A stretch of DNA of 64,000 nucleotides, taken from assembly GCA_003151825.1 (NCBI GenBank), contig PLYO01000005.1:1-64000 (forward strand), written 5' to 3'. This stretch comes from Ignavibacteriota bacterium (lineage in GTDB: Bacteria > Bacteroidota > Ignavibacteria > Palsa-1295). Below, piece after piece: positions 33,393 through 41,621 of this stretch; the stretch's first letter is position 1, and every line of letters begins with the position of its first letter. The position numbers were made by a program, and so were the translations under genes. The notes under the pieces were generated by a model. It worked only from the letters and a program-made list of their open reading frames with translations, was not told where the DNA came from and did not search any database.

Positions 33393-33421
33393 AGCACTTA
33401 GCACTTTAGCACTTAGCACTT
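33393..33421. repeat. Short tandem repeat AGCACTT
   Basis: Four AGCACTT units (33393, 33400, 33108+300=33408, 33415) with one extra T in the middle, 6 nt before the pump start codon. It could slip and alter spacing or translation. Confidence 0.7.
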
Positions 33422-33427
33422 CCCCTG

Positions 33428-36400
33428 ATGTTTATCTCCGATTTTGCGATCAAGCGGCCCGTCGTCACGGTGGTGACGATGATCGCTCTTGTCATCTTCG
33501 GGCTGTTTTCGCTCGCAAGCCTTCAGATCGATGAGTTCCCGGACATCTCGAATCCCATTGTGGTCGTTGCCGTGCCCTATCCGGGCGCGTCGCCGGAGCA
33601 AGTGGAGCGGGAAGTCGTGGATCGAATGGAAGAAGCGTTTGGCTCGATCAGCGGCCTGGACCAGATGACCTCGAAATCGCTCGACGGCTTTGCGATGATT
33701 ACGATCCAGTTTCTCTTTTCGAAAAATCCTGACGTGGCGATGCAGGACGTTCGCGATGCGATCAGTGGCATTCAAAATGATTTACCGGTCGAGATGAAGC
33801 CGCCGATCCTGAAGAAATTCGATCCCGACGATTTGCCGATCGTCTCGCTCATCTTGCGCTCGCCCGGAATGTCTCCCGCCGATCTGACCTCGCTTGCGGA
33901 TCCGGGCATCACGAAAGAACTTCGCGCGATAACCGGCGTTGCGCAGGTGACGGTCGCCGGCTCGGTCAATCGCGAGATTGCAGTCGATGTTCGTCCGAAT
34001 GATCTTCAGGCCAATGGTGTGAGCGTTGCGCAGGTTGTGCAGGCATTGCAAGCGCAAAATCTGGCGGCGCCCGTCGGCGCGCTGCAAAATTCGCAGATCG
34101 AGCAGTCCATTCGCTTGCAAGGCCGCCTCGAAAATCCGAATGATTTCAACTATATCCCCATCGCAACGCGCAATGGGCAAATCGTGCGATTGCAGGATGT
34201 TGCTTCGGTCAAGGATACCGCGCAGGAAGCTCGCTCGCTCGCACTCTATAACGATGCGGGATGCGTGGGGCTTGACATCACGAAAGCGAAAGGCGCAAGC
34301 ACCGCGACCGTGGCGAATGACGTGCGCGCGGACATTGACGGCATCAAGAAAAATCTTCCGCCGGGAACTACGCTCGACGTTGTAAAGGACGCGGGGGAGC
34401 GCGTGACCCATTCGGTAAATAACGTCAAGGAAGCGCTATTGGAAGGTGCGCTGCTCACCGTGCTCGTCGTTTTTCTGTTTCTCAATTCGTGGCGCTCGAC
34501 GGTTATTACGGGTTTGGCGCTGCCCGTCTCGGTGCTGGCCGCGTTCGTTGCAGTGCTTGCGGCTGGGTTCACGCTCAACACCATGTCGCTCCTCGGCCTT
34601 TCACTCGCGATTGGGATTTTAATTGATGACGCCATCGTCGTCCGAGAAAATATCGTGCGGCATGTCGAGATGGGCGAGGATCATTTTGCAGCCTCGCACA
34701 GCGGCACGAATGAGATCGGCCTCGCTGTCACGGCGACGACATTCTCCATCGTGGCAGTCTTTGTTCCCGTCGCTTTTATGAGCGGTCTTTCGGGGCAATG
34801 GTTCAAGCCGTTCGCGCTGACGGTTGCGTGCGCGGTGCTCGTTTCGCTTTTCGTCAGTTTTTCGCTCGATCCGATGCTTTCGGCGTACTGGCCGGACCCT
34901 CAAACCGAGGCTCACGAGCGACGCAACCCAATCGCGCGGCTGCTCGAGCGGTTCAACCAATGGTTCAATCGCACGGCCGATGGCTACAAGCGCGTGATCG
35001 CGTGGGCGCTGGACCACCGCTGGTGGATGGTCGCTATTGTCATCCTTTCATTTGTGGGAGCTATTTTTGTGCAGTGGAAATTCGGCGGCGCGGGATTTGT
35101 CCCGAACAGCGACCGCTCGGAAATCGCAGTTTCTATCGAAGCTCCGCCCGGGTCGAGCCTTCCGTACACGCTCGCGAAGTGCGAGGAGATTTCCGCATTG
35201 CTTCATTCGCACCGTGAAGTAGCTTACACCTATACTACCATTGGCAATACGGCGACGATGCTCGGCACCTCCTCGGGTTCCGGCGATGTGACCCAAGGGC
35301 AGATTTACGTCAAGCTCATTCCCAAAAGCAACCGTAGCCTTTTGCAATACCAGCTTGCAGCGCTTTTTCGAAAAGAGCTTGCCACGATTGGCGGCGTAAA
35401 TGCTTACGTATTCTCGAGCGGCTTCGGCGGCGCGCAGAAGGAAGTGCAGTTGCAAGTGCAAGGGACGAATGAATCGAATATGGAACAAGCTGCCGAAACG
35501 ATTGAGGCGGCCATTCGAAACGTCAAAGGGACGGCCGACATAGGCTTATCGACCAAAGGCCAAAAGCCAGAAATCGAAGTGAGTCTCCGGCGCGGCCTCA
35601 TTGGATCGATGGGGCTTACCGTCGGGCAGACAGCGCAATCGCTCCTGCCTGCGTTCGCCGGACTCAAGACAGGCGACTGGGTCGATCCGACCGGCAAGAC
35701 ACGCGATGTAACGGTGCGGCTCGCACCGGAATCGCGGCAATCGGCCGCAAACCTTGCCCAAACACCAATTGTCCTGACGCCCGTTAATGGGCAGGTTGGA
35801 AGTAATGTCACGCAAGGCGCGGCCGTTGTGCCGCTCGGTCAGATTGCGGATATTACGGCAGGACTTGGCCCTGCGGAAATAGACCATCTCGATCAGGATC
35901 GCGTCATCAATGTCGAATGCAACACGCAGGGCCGCTCGCTTGGCGAGGTATCGCAGGACATCAATAAAGTTGTTGCCGGTCTCACGCTTCCGCCCGGCAT
36001 TCGCGTTTCGAACGGCGGGCAGGTCAAGCAGCAGAATGAATTTTTTCTCGATATTTTCGAGGCGCTTGGGATCGCTATCTTGCTCATGTACCTCATTCTC
36101 GTTGTGCAGTTCGGCTCGTTCCTCGATCCGGTCGCGATACTGATTTCATTGCCGCTTTCGCTCATCGGGGTGGTTATTGCACTACTTGTGACGGGTGATA
36201 CACTGAATGTCATGGCGCTCATCGGCATCATGCTGCTTATGGGAATTGTTGCAAAGAACGCGATCCTGCTTATCGACTTCGCAAAATGGCAGCATGAAAA
36301 AGGAATGCCTCTGCGCGAGGCGCTCATCGAAGCGGGCCGTGTCCGCCTGCGCCCCATTATGATGACGACGATGGCGCTCATTGCCGGAATGATTCCCGTC

Positions 36401-36595
36401 GCGATTGGTGCGGGCGAGGGCGCGGACTTTCGCGCGCCGCTTGGCCGCGCCGTTATCGGTGGCGTGATTACTTCAACTATCCTCACGCTCGTAGTCATTC
36501 CAACGATCTACGAGATATTTTCGGAGTGGCGCTCGAAACTTGGGCGCATGTTCCGCAAAGCCAGTCAGGAGCAGGCCAATACTCCCACATCGTAG
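33428..36595 (+). CDS. RND-family multidrug efflux pump (AcrB/MexB-like)
   Basis: 1055 residues, the normal RND length. FISDFAIKRPVVTVVTMIAL begins the first helix. Porter signatures include PYPGASPEQVEREV, and the proton-relay Asp pair lies in LAIGILIDDAIVVREN (near 400). Final helices end in GGVITSTILTLVVIPTIYE. Inner-membrane proton-driven exporter of hydrophobic compounds, working with the upstream adaptor and TolC. The 226-nt gap before it holds copy B of the inverted-repeat element and a short tandem repeat, so the operon may be split or uncoupled there. The TAG stop is part of a palindrome. Confidence 0.95.
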   Translation: MFISDFAIKRPVVTVVTMIALVIFGLFSLASLQIDEFPDISNPIVVVAVPYPGASPEQVEREVVDRMEEAFGSISGLDQMTSKSLDGFAMITIQFLFSKNPDVAMQDVRDAISGIQNDLPVEMKPPILKKFDPDDLPIVSLILRSPGMSPADLTSLADPGITKELRAITGVAQVTVAGSVNREIAVDVRPNDLQANGVSVAQVVQALQAQNLAAPVGALQNSQIEQSIRLQGRLENPNDFNYIPIATRNGQIVRLQDVASVKDTAQEARSLALYNDAGCVGLDITKAKGASTATVANDVRADIDGIKKNLPPGTTLDVVKDAGERVTHSVNNVKEALLEGALLTVLVVFLFLNSWRSTVITGLALPVSVLAAFVAVLAAGFTLNTMSLLGLSLAIGILIDDAIVVRENIVRHVEMGEDHFAASHSGTNEIGLAVTATTFSIVAVFVPVAFMSGLSGQWFKPFALTVACAVLVSLFVSFSLDPMLSAYWPDPQTEAHERRNPIARLLERFNQWFNRTADGYKRVIAWALDHRWWMVAIVILSFVGAIFVQWKFGGAGFVPNSDRSEIAVSIEAPPGSSLPYTLAKCEEISALLHSHREVAYTYTTIGNTATMLGTSSGSGDVTQGQIYVKLIPKSNRSLLQYQLAALFRKELATIGGVNAYVFSSGFGGAQKEVQLQVQGTNESNMEQAAETIEAAIRNVKGTADIGLSTKGQKPEIEVSLRRGLIGSMGLTVGQTAQSLLPAFAGLKTGDWVDPTGKTRDVTVRLAPESRQSAANLAQTPIVLTPVNGQVGSNVTQGAAVVPLGQIADITAGLGPAEIDHLDQDRVINVECNTQGRSLGEVSQDINKVVAGLTLPPGIRVSNGGQVKQQNEFFLDIFEALGIAILLMYLILVVQFGSFLDPVAILISLPLSLIGVVIALLVTGDTLNVMALIGIMLLMGIVAKNAILLIDFAKWQHEKGMPLREALIEAGRVRLRPIMMTTMALIAGMIPVAIGAGEGADFRAPLGRAVIGGVITSTILTLVVIPTIYEIFSEWRSKLGRMFRKASQEQANTPTS

Positions 36596-36633
36596 AGACG
36601 CGCTCATCGTCGGCGATGAGTGGCACGTCTCTA
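36593..36633. terminator. Palindrome between convergent genes supplying both stop codons
   Basis: TAGAGACG (36593-36600) pairs with CGTCTCTA (36626-36633), with an inner CTCATCG/CGATGAG stem. The outer TAG on each strand is the stop codon of the RND pump gene and of the SIS-domain gene. Acts in both directions if it is a terminator, though T tracts are poor. Confidence 0.65.
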
Positions 36634-37194
36634 TGCGTATAGCCGCTTCTGTAACTCGATCGCCACGTAGTGGAAGATCACGGAGTGGACACTCTCGGAC
36701 GTACACATATCGTTGAGCGGAACATGCACCGTCGATGCGGCGATCTGCTTGAGTTTCCCGCCTCCGAAGCCTGTCACCCCGACGGTATGCAAGCCGTTTG
36801 CATTTGCCCATTCGATTGCTCCGATCACGTTCGGGCTGTTGCCGGAGCCGGATATTGCGACAACAATATCTCCCGGACGAGCATACGTGCGAAGCTGCTG
36901 CTCAAAGATCGAGGCATAGCCTTCGTCATTGCCATAAGCGGTCATAAGGGCGACGTTGTCGGTAAGCGATAGCGCGCGCAGCCGTTTTGTCTGATCCATC
37001 GAGCGAAGCGTGCCTTTGGCAAGATCGTTAGCGAAATGCGATGCATTTGCTGCGCTCCCGCCATTGCCAATGACAAAGACCGTCCGGTCATTCTCATACG
37101 CATCGACGAGCAAATCGACAAAACGCCGGACTTCCGCATGGTCGAGCGAATCGAGCGATTGGTTAAAATAAGCGATGTATTCTTCGAAGGTCAT
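36631..37194 (-). CDS. gmhA: SIS-domain sugar isomerase, GmhA-like
   Basis: 187 residues, a single SIS domain: VFVIGNGGSAANASHFANDL, ALMTAYGNDEGY, VVAISGSGNSPNVIGAIEWA, VGVTGFGGGKL and SVHSVIFHYV. This matches sedoheptulose-7-phosphate isomerase (GmhA), first step of ADP/GDP-heptose synthesis. The next genes on the same strand encode a phosphatase and an HddA-like heptose kinase, which supports the heptose role. Cytosolic. It is the last gene of the operon (promoter side at 38892). Confidence 0.87.
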   Translation of the reverse strand: MTFEEYIAYFNQSLDSLDHAEVRRFVDLLVDAYENDRTVFVIGNGGSAANASHFANDLAKGTLRSMDQTKRLRALSLTDNVALMTAYGNDEGYASIFEQQLRTYARPGDIVVAISGSGNSPNVIGAIEWANANGLHTVGVTGFGGGKLKQIAASTVHVPLNDMCTSESVHSVIFHYVAIELQKRLYA

Positions 37195-37262
37195 CTGTTA
37201 CAAAAAGAGGAAATATGATAAATCGTTCCATTCATCTTTCATCTTTTATATTTCATCTTTGT

Positions 37263-37901
37263 TTATGTTCCCGGCAGGTTTTTCAATCGGTCGCTTAAGT
37301 GCGAGCGGTCTCCAATTTGTTCGATGAGGGGGCCATGCATTCCAAATTGGACGACGCTTACCGAACCCACCGGGCAGGCCAACCGATACCGGTAACGGCC
37401 CACATCGATCCCAATGAGTGCGGATAATGAGATACGGATCGTTGCCTTGTGCGAGACAATCAGCACTTTCCCGTCATCGAATTCGTCCCGAATTTCCTGA
37501 ATCACGCTAAATGCACGAACGGCCACGGAGGTTGCCGCTTCTCCATCGGTTGGAGGATACCATGCCGGATCGGCTGTCCAGCTTATATGCTCGTCATGAT
37601 ATACGCGATCGACTTCTTCCACCGTTTTTCCTTCCCATTTGCCGTAATTAATTTCCGTCATTCCGTCGGCCTTACGCATCGGAATTTTACGAGGTCCCGT
37701 AATAATTTCCGCCGTCACGCGAGTTCGTTCCATCGGGCTATGATAGATGACATTCCACTTCGTATCTTTGTAAAATTCCGCGAAGGCGCGCGCCATTTCG
37801 AGACCTTCCGGTGTGAGCGGCGCGTCGGTTCCCGCCCCGCAAAATTTATTTTCGAGGCTGAAGGGGGTCTGTCCGTGGCGTAAAAAGTAAAGTTGCAGCA
37901 T
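37263..37901 (-). CDS. Histidine phosphatase family protein (phosphoglycerate-mutase-like)
   Basis: 212 residues from ATG 37901, which fits the fold (MLQLYFLRHGQTPFS). The phospho-acceptor His is in LRHGQ; other active-site elements are MERTRVTAEI, MTEINYGKWEG and the second His in VLIVSHKATIR. The usual S-H-G is S-H-K here. Members dephosphorylate sugar phosphates or act as mutases. Lying one base after the heptose kinase gene and before gmhA, it may provide the heptose-1,7-bisphosphate phosphatase step normally done by the HAD enzyme GmhB. That is inference. Confidence 0.85.
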   Translation of the reverse strand: MLQLYFLRHGQTPFSLENKFCGAGTDAPLTPEGLEMARAFAEFYKDTKWNVIYHSPMERTRVTAEIITGPRKIPMRKADGMTEINYGKWEGKTVEEVDRVYHDEHISWTADPAWYPPTDGEAATSVAVRAFSVIQEIRDEFDDGKVLIVSHKATIRISLSALIGIDVGRYRYRLACPVGSVSVVQFGMHGPLIEQIGDRSHLSDRLKNLPGT

Positions 37902-37902
37902 G

Positions 37903-38892
37903 TTACCACCGATAACGCCGCTGATTGAAAATAATCGTGGCGCCGAAATTATCGAGCATGACGGGCATCGGGCGATATTCCGAAAGCGCTTCGCGGACGT
38001 TGGCCTGGTGCTCGGGACGAACATAGAGCAGAAGAAACCCGCCGCCGCCCGCGCCCGCGATCTTTCCGCCCATCGCTCCGGCAGCTTGGGCGCGATGATA
38101 CATATCGTCGATTCGTGCTGTCGTGATGCCGGAAGCCAGTTGCTTTTTCAGCGTCCAGTTCTCATCGAGGACTTCGCCAATCTCATCGAATCGCCTCGCG
38201 CGAATGGCGGACTCGATGCGTTTGCCAAGTCCGTGGATTGCTTGCAAATGAGCGCGGTTCAACGAGGTATTGTCGCGCTGCTCTCGCAGAATGGAGGACG
38301 CCTGCCGCGTGATATTCGTAAAAAAAAGCATAAAGCGGCCGCCGAGCTCGTGACGCTCGCGCTCGGTAAGCCCTAACTGCTCGGTAGTGACTCGCTCGGA
38401 GCCATGAAACGTTATCGCGGTAAGGCCGCCATGCGCTGCAATGTACTGGTCCTGTTTACCGATCGGCTTTTTCAGGATTTCAATTTCGATTGCACATGCT
38501 TCTTCGGCAAGCCTATCGTGCGTTACCTGATGTCCGGTAAAGGTGTACATCGCGTTCAGCAGCCCGACGGTCAGGCTACTCGAAGATCCTAAACCGGAGC
38601 CTTCGGACGGAATATCGGCGAAGGTCGCAAGCTCGAAGCCATTGCGAAGCCCAGCCATGACTCCGGCTTCGCGCACGAGTTCGTGCTGAATCTCCGAAAT
38701 ATCGTCAACGATTTCCTTGCGCGCCGCATAATTCAGATAAATCTTCGAATCGAACCGCTCCTTGATGAGCACATAGACGTACTTATCGATGGCCGTCGAG
38801 ATGACGAAGCCATCGGAATCTTTATAATATTCGCGCAGGTCCGTGCCGCCGCCGGCGAGACTGATGCGAAGAGGGGTTTGACTAATGAGCAT
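37903..38892 (-). CDS. hddA: GHMP kinase, D-glycero-alpha-D-manno-heptose-7-phosphate kinase-like
   Basis: 329 residues. GHMP kinase motifs: N-terminal TPLRISLAGGGTDLREYY, ATP-binding PSEGSGLGSSSSLTVGLLNA and C-terminal KIAGAGGGGFLLLY. The sequence DAIDKYVYV-like region and KPIGKQDQY match HddA and related sugar kinases. It would phosphorylate heptose-7-phosphate at C1 on the way to GDP-heptose for surface glycans. First gene of the heptose operon on the minus strand; the next gene begins one base after its stop. Confidence 0.87.
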   Translation of the reverse strand: MLISQTPLRISLAGGGTDLREYYKDSDGFVISTAIDKYVYVLIKERFDSKIYLNYAARKEIVDDISEIQHELVREAGVMAGLRNGFELATFADIPSEGSGLGSSSSLTVGLLNAMYTFTGHQVTHDRLAEEACAIEIEILKKPIGKQDQYIAAHGGLTAITFHGSERVTTEQLGLTERERHELGGRFMLFFTNITRQASSILREQRDNTSLNRAHLQAIHGLGKRIESAIRARRFDEIGEVLDENWTLKKQLASGITTARIDDMYHRAQAAGAMGGKIAGAGGGGFLLLYVRPEHQANVREALSEYRPMPVMLDNFGATIIFNQRRYRW

Positions 38893-38896
38893 CTTT

Positions 38897-38988
38897 TGTA
38901 GCCGTGCCCTTCAGGGCACGGCGAATTCTCTTACATGCCTAATTCTAAATTTCCGCTCCACGACCGTGGCTTAAAAGCCACGGCTACA
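38897..38988. repeat. Paired GTGTAG palindrome upstream of the heptose operon
   Basis: Left palindrome (38897-38921) starts TGTAGCCGTGCCC; right palindrome (38964-38988) ends GCCACGGCTACA. Same architecture as 57881-57962 and 28248-28322. It occupies the whole gap between the HIT gene stop and the hddA start. Confidence 0.8.
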
Positions 38989-39000
38989 AGGTCACGGCTG

Positions 39001-39435
39001 CTATTGCGGCATTCTTTCGATTTCCGCCCGAATCTTCCGTGCAATGTCTTCCATCTCCTGATCGGGAATTTCGCGAAGAATTTTCGGGTCGGGAAGTTCG
39101 CCGTGGCCATCGTCCTCGAAACGCGGGACGAGATGAACGTGCGCGTGCGGCACGCCGATGCCGCCTGTGTCCGCAATAATCCATTCGGTATCGAACACCG
39201 CCTGTAACGCTTTCGTAATCCGCTGCGCCTTCATAAACAAAAAGCCGAGATTCGCCGACTCCATGTCCCACACCCACCGGTAATGACTCTTCGGAATTAC
39301 TTGCGTGTGGCCCGGATTGAGCGGGTACTTATCGAGAAAACCGAGGAATTCGGCGTCCTCATATACGATCTCGTGCGGGTTTGCACCGCGAACAATATCG
39401 CAGAATACGCAGTCGTCGGACGAGATTAGCGGCAT
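39001..39435 (-). CDS. HIT family protein
   Basis: 144 residues. Histidine-triad motif PHAHVHLVPR (HxHxH), and an N-terminal CVFCDIV that with a later His probably binds zinc. LNPGHTQVIPKSH is the usual central strand. HIT proteins hydrolyse dinucleotides or aminoacyl-adenylates; substrate not predictable here. Cytosolic. It reads toward the heptose operon on the same strand, separated by a paired palindrome. Confidence 0.92.
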   Translation of the reverse strand: MPLISSDDCVFCDIVRGANPHEIVYEDAEFLGFLDKYPLNPGHTQVIPKSHYRWVWDMESANLGFLFMKAQRITKALQAVFDTEWIIADTGGIGVPHAHVHLVPRFEDDGHGELPDPKILREIPDQEMEDIARKIRAEIERMPQ

Positions 39436-39542
39436 AGTGACTCCTTAACAGGAGAGCCGGGCAATTCCTTCCGTCGATCCATCCGTTCAAAATTGGAACC
39501 ATCGGGAATTAACCCGGCCTTTAGCGGGTATGTAATGAGTAT

Positions 39543-39698
39543 ATGTGGTTTCTCATTTCGTTTTTTATTCTCGTTTGGTTTATCGGCATTATTACCTTCG
39601 GAGCTACGGCTTATTGGGTACACGCGGTGCTTATGGCTGCCGTTGTGCTCGGCCTTTGGAATATGTTCCGAAAATATCAGGTAAGACGTAAGAAGTAA
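39543..39698 (+). CDS. Small one- or two-helix membrane protein, lmo0937/DUF5670-like
   Basis: 51 residues: MWFLISFFILVWFIGIITFG followed by a short turn and a second hydrophobic segment (WVHAVLMAAVVLGLWNMF) and a basic end. Size and pattern (two helices, W-I-G-I near the centre, final basic tail) resemble the tiny lmo0937/DUF5670 membrane proteins, often stress-linked. The last residues (VRRKK) and stop lie in a heptanucleotide repeat tract, so the natural C terminus may have been altered. Confidence 0.55.
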   Translation: MWFLISFFILVWFIGIITFGATAYWVHAVLMAAVVLGLWNMFRKYQVRRKK

Positions 39699-39736
39699 GA
39701 GTTAAGAAGTAAGAGGTAAGAAGTAAGAGGTAAGAA
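39681..39736. repeat. Heptanucleotide tandem tract, eight units
   Basis: GTAAGAC, GTAAGAA, GTAAGAG, TTAAGAA, GTAAGAG, GTAAGAA, GTAAGAG, GTAAGAA in perfect 7-nt register, followed by ATGGG as at the other tracts. Confidence 0.85.
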
Positions 39737-39785
39737 ATGGGATAGGAAGAGAACAAACACACAAAAGGCACCTTTTCTGTACGAA

Positions 39786-39986
39786 TTAGCTGACTCTCAC
39801 CAATGCGCGCTGGAATTCCTCCCAACTCATGTCGAGCCGCTCGACCACGCGGCCATAGATGAGCGCGGCGGGGATCATCCGGTCGCCGAATTCTTTTTTA
39901 GCTTCGTAAAGAACGAGGAGGATGGTCCGCTCCACTTCGGTGAGACCATCTCGCACGTCGGGGATGTTAGGATAGCGCTCCGGCAT
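39786..39986 (-). CDS. Small helical protein of unknown function
   Basis: 66 residues from ATG 39986 (MPERYPNIPDVRDGLTEVER). The remainder, TILLVLYEAKKEFGDRMIPA then GRVVERLDMSWEEFQRALVR, is strongly helical and resembles a winged-helix or four-helix unit, perhaps a small regulator. Codon choice is typical of the window. An element TTGTGTTATCTTTTC (minus strand, about 40002-40017), like the promoter at 15721, lies just upstream and favours this start. An earlier ATG at 40031 is an alternative. No family recognised. Divergent from the DUF2059 gene. Confidence 0.55.
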   Translation of the reverse strand: MPERYPNIPDVRDGLTEVERTILLVLYEAKKEFGDRMIPAALIYGRVVERLDMSWEEFQRALVRVS

Positions 39987-40119
39987 AAAAAAATAGCTTT
40001 GAAAAGATAACACAACCGGAATATTTTTCATTTGCAAAACTTTTTTGGCCTCTGGACACTTTGTATTATAGGCTCGGTCATCTCGTCGAGCCAGAACTTT
40101 GTCATTTAATTCATTTCCC

Positions 40120-40770
40120 ATGTTTATGAAAAATATCACTATCGTTCTCAGCCTTTTTCTAATGGTCTCCACCGCTTCCGCGCAGACGCCGCCGGGCAGT
40201 CCGCCGATGCCTCCCGCGATTCACCCCGGCCATCCCGGGATGGAAACCATGACAGCGCTGAAGTCTTCGTATCCGGACAGCGCAGCGTTCCAGACCGAAT
40301 TCAATGAGTTATACGTGCTCATCAAGCCTACGCCGGATATTCAGGAGCGCACGGAAACGTCGCTCCGGCGCATGTCGCAACGGTTTAAAGCGCAGAGCAT
40401 CGACTCGGCCACGGCCTACGACAGCGTGAAGAAGGCCATCGATCCTTCGATGGACCAAAAGATTTTGTTCAATGCCTACCGGTCGCAATTTTCGGCGGAG
40501 GATCTGAAAACCATCGTGGTCTTTTTCAAAACGCCGGCTGGGAAGCATTATCTCGAAGTCGAAAACAAGCTTTTTCCCGCGCGCAATTCCGAGATCGATC
40601 AATATGTTGGCCGAACGATCAACAAGATCGTCATGCCGATGGGCAAGCCGCCGACGCCTCGTCCCGGCATGGGCCGCCCGGGTATGCTGCCACCGCCGAA
40701 TCAGCCCGGAATGCCTCCGCCGAATCAGCCGGCTCCTCCAACGCCGCCAACTCCTCCCACCAAAGACTAA
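40120..40770 (+). CDS. Secreted DUF2059-like protein with Pro-rich tail
   Basis: About 216 residues. Signal peptide (MKNITIVLSLFLMVSTASAQ, which could also start at 40126) then a short Pro/Gly linker. Residues about 45-165 are helical and carry the DUF2059 pattern: a final segment NAYRSQFSAEDLKTIVVFFK, then TPAGKHYLEVENKL. The last 40 residues are Pro/Gly-rich (PPPNQPGMPPPNQPAPPTPP), unusual for the family. Periplasmic, function unknown. It ends one codon before murI, so they may share a transcript. Confidence 0.8.
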   Translation: MFMKNITIVLSLFLMVSTASAQTPPGSPPMPPAIHPGHPGMETMTALKSSYPDSAAFQTEFNELYVLIKPTPDIQERTETSLRRMSQRFKAQSIDSATAYDSVKKAIDPSMDQKILFNAYRSQFSAEDLKTIVVFFKTPAGKHYLEVENKLFPARNSEIDQYVGRTINKIVMPMGKPPTPRPGMGRPGMLPPPNQPGMPPPNQPAPPTPPTPPTKD

Positions 40771-41613
40771 ATGCCGGATCGTCCCATCGGCGTGTTCGAT
40801 TCCGGCATCGGCGGGATGACGGTCGTGAAGGAACTTTTCACGACCGTCCCGAACGAGTCGATCGTCTATTTTGGCGATACGGCGCGCCTGCCTTATGGAA
40901 CGAAATCCGTCGAGACAGTGCGGCGCTACGCGCGCGAGGATGCCGAGCTTCTTATGAGCTACGACGTGAAGATGATCATTGTGGCGTGCAATACGGTGAG
41001 CGCAACGGCATTGGACGAAGTGGAACGAATAGCGAAGGGAGTTCCTGTTATCGGCATGATTGGCCCCTGCGCAAAGGAGGCAGTGCAAGTCACGAAAAAT
41101 GGAAGGATCGGCATCATTGGCACCGAAGCGACCATAGCGAGCGGAGCGTATGATGCGGCCATTGCGGAAGAAGCCCGGCGGCAATCTAAACCGTGCGAGA
41201 CGTTCAGCAAAGCGTGTCCGCTTTTTGTGCCGCTTGCGGAAGAAGGCTGGACGAGCCACGTTGCAACCGAAGTCATCGCGGAGGAATATCTCCGGGATTT
41301 AAACGTGAAGGAGATCGATACACTCATCCTCGGCTGCACGCATTATCCGGTGCTTGCAGATGTCATTCAGCGGACGATGGGCGCGCGCGTCACGCTGATT
41401 AATTCCGGCGCAATGGCCGCAATGTTGGTTGCGGAAATGCTGAGACTGGAATATATCGCCGGGGATGACATACAGCACACCGCTCCCCATCACACCCTCC
41501 TTGTCAGCGACATCCCACGAAAGTTCCAGGCCATCGGCGAGCGTTTCCTGGGCCACCCGCTGCCCGAAGCGCGGCAAGTCGTGTGGGAAGAATCGTGGAC
41601 AGCTGCGCGGTGA
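40771..41613 (+). CDS. murI: Glutamate racemase
   Basis: 280 residues. Converts L- to D-glutamate for peptidoglycan. Active-site motifs: IGVFDSGIGGMTVV with catalytic Asp near residue 10, VACNTVSA with the first catalytic Cys (near 73) and LGCTHYPVL with the second Cys and His (near 189). PYGTKS is the substrate loop. The start codon follows directly after the previous stop. Normal length. Confidence 0.96.
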   Translation: MPDRPIGVFDSGIGGMTVVKELFTTVPNESIVYFGDTARLPYGTKSVETVRRYAREDAELLMSYDVKMIIVACNTVSATALDEVERIAKGVPVIGMIGPCAKEAVQVTKNGRIGIIGTEATIASGAYDAAIAEEARRQSKPCETFSKACPLFVPLAEEGWTSHVATEVIAEEYLRDLNVKEIDTLILGCTHYPVLADVIQRTMGARVTLINSGAMAAMLVAEMLRLEYIAGDDIQHTAPHHTLLVSDIPRKFQAIGERFLGHPLPEARQVVWEESWTAAR

Positions 41614-41621
41614 TTACTGCA

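Noticed and set aside
39681-39736. Possible CRISPR or VNTR array
   Set aside because: Seven-bp units without spacers; not a CRISPR. Kept as a heptad repeat.
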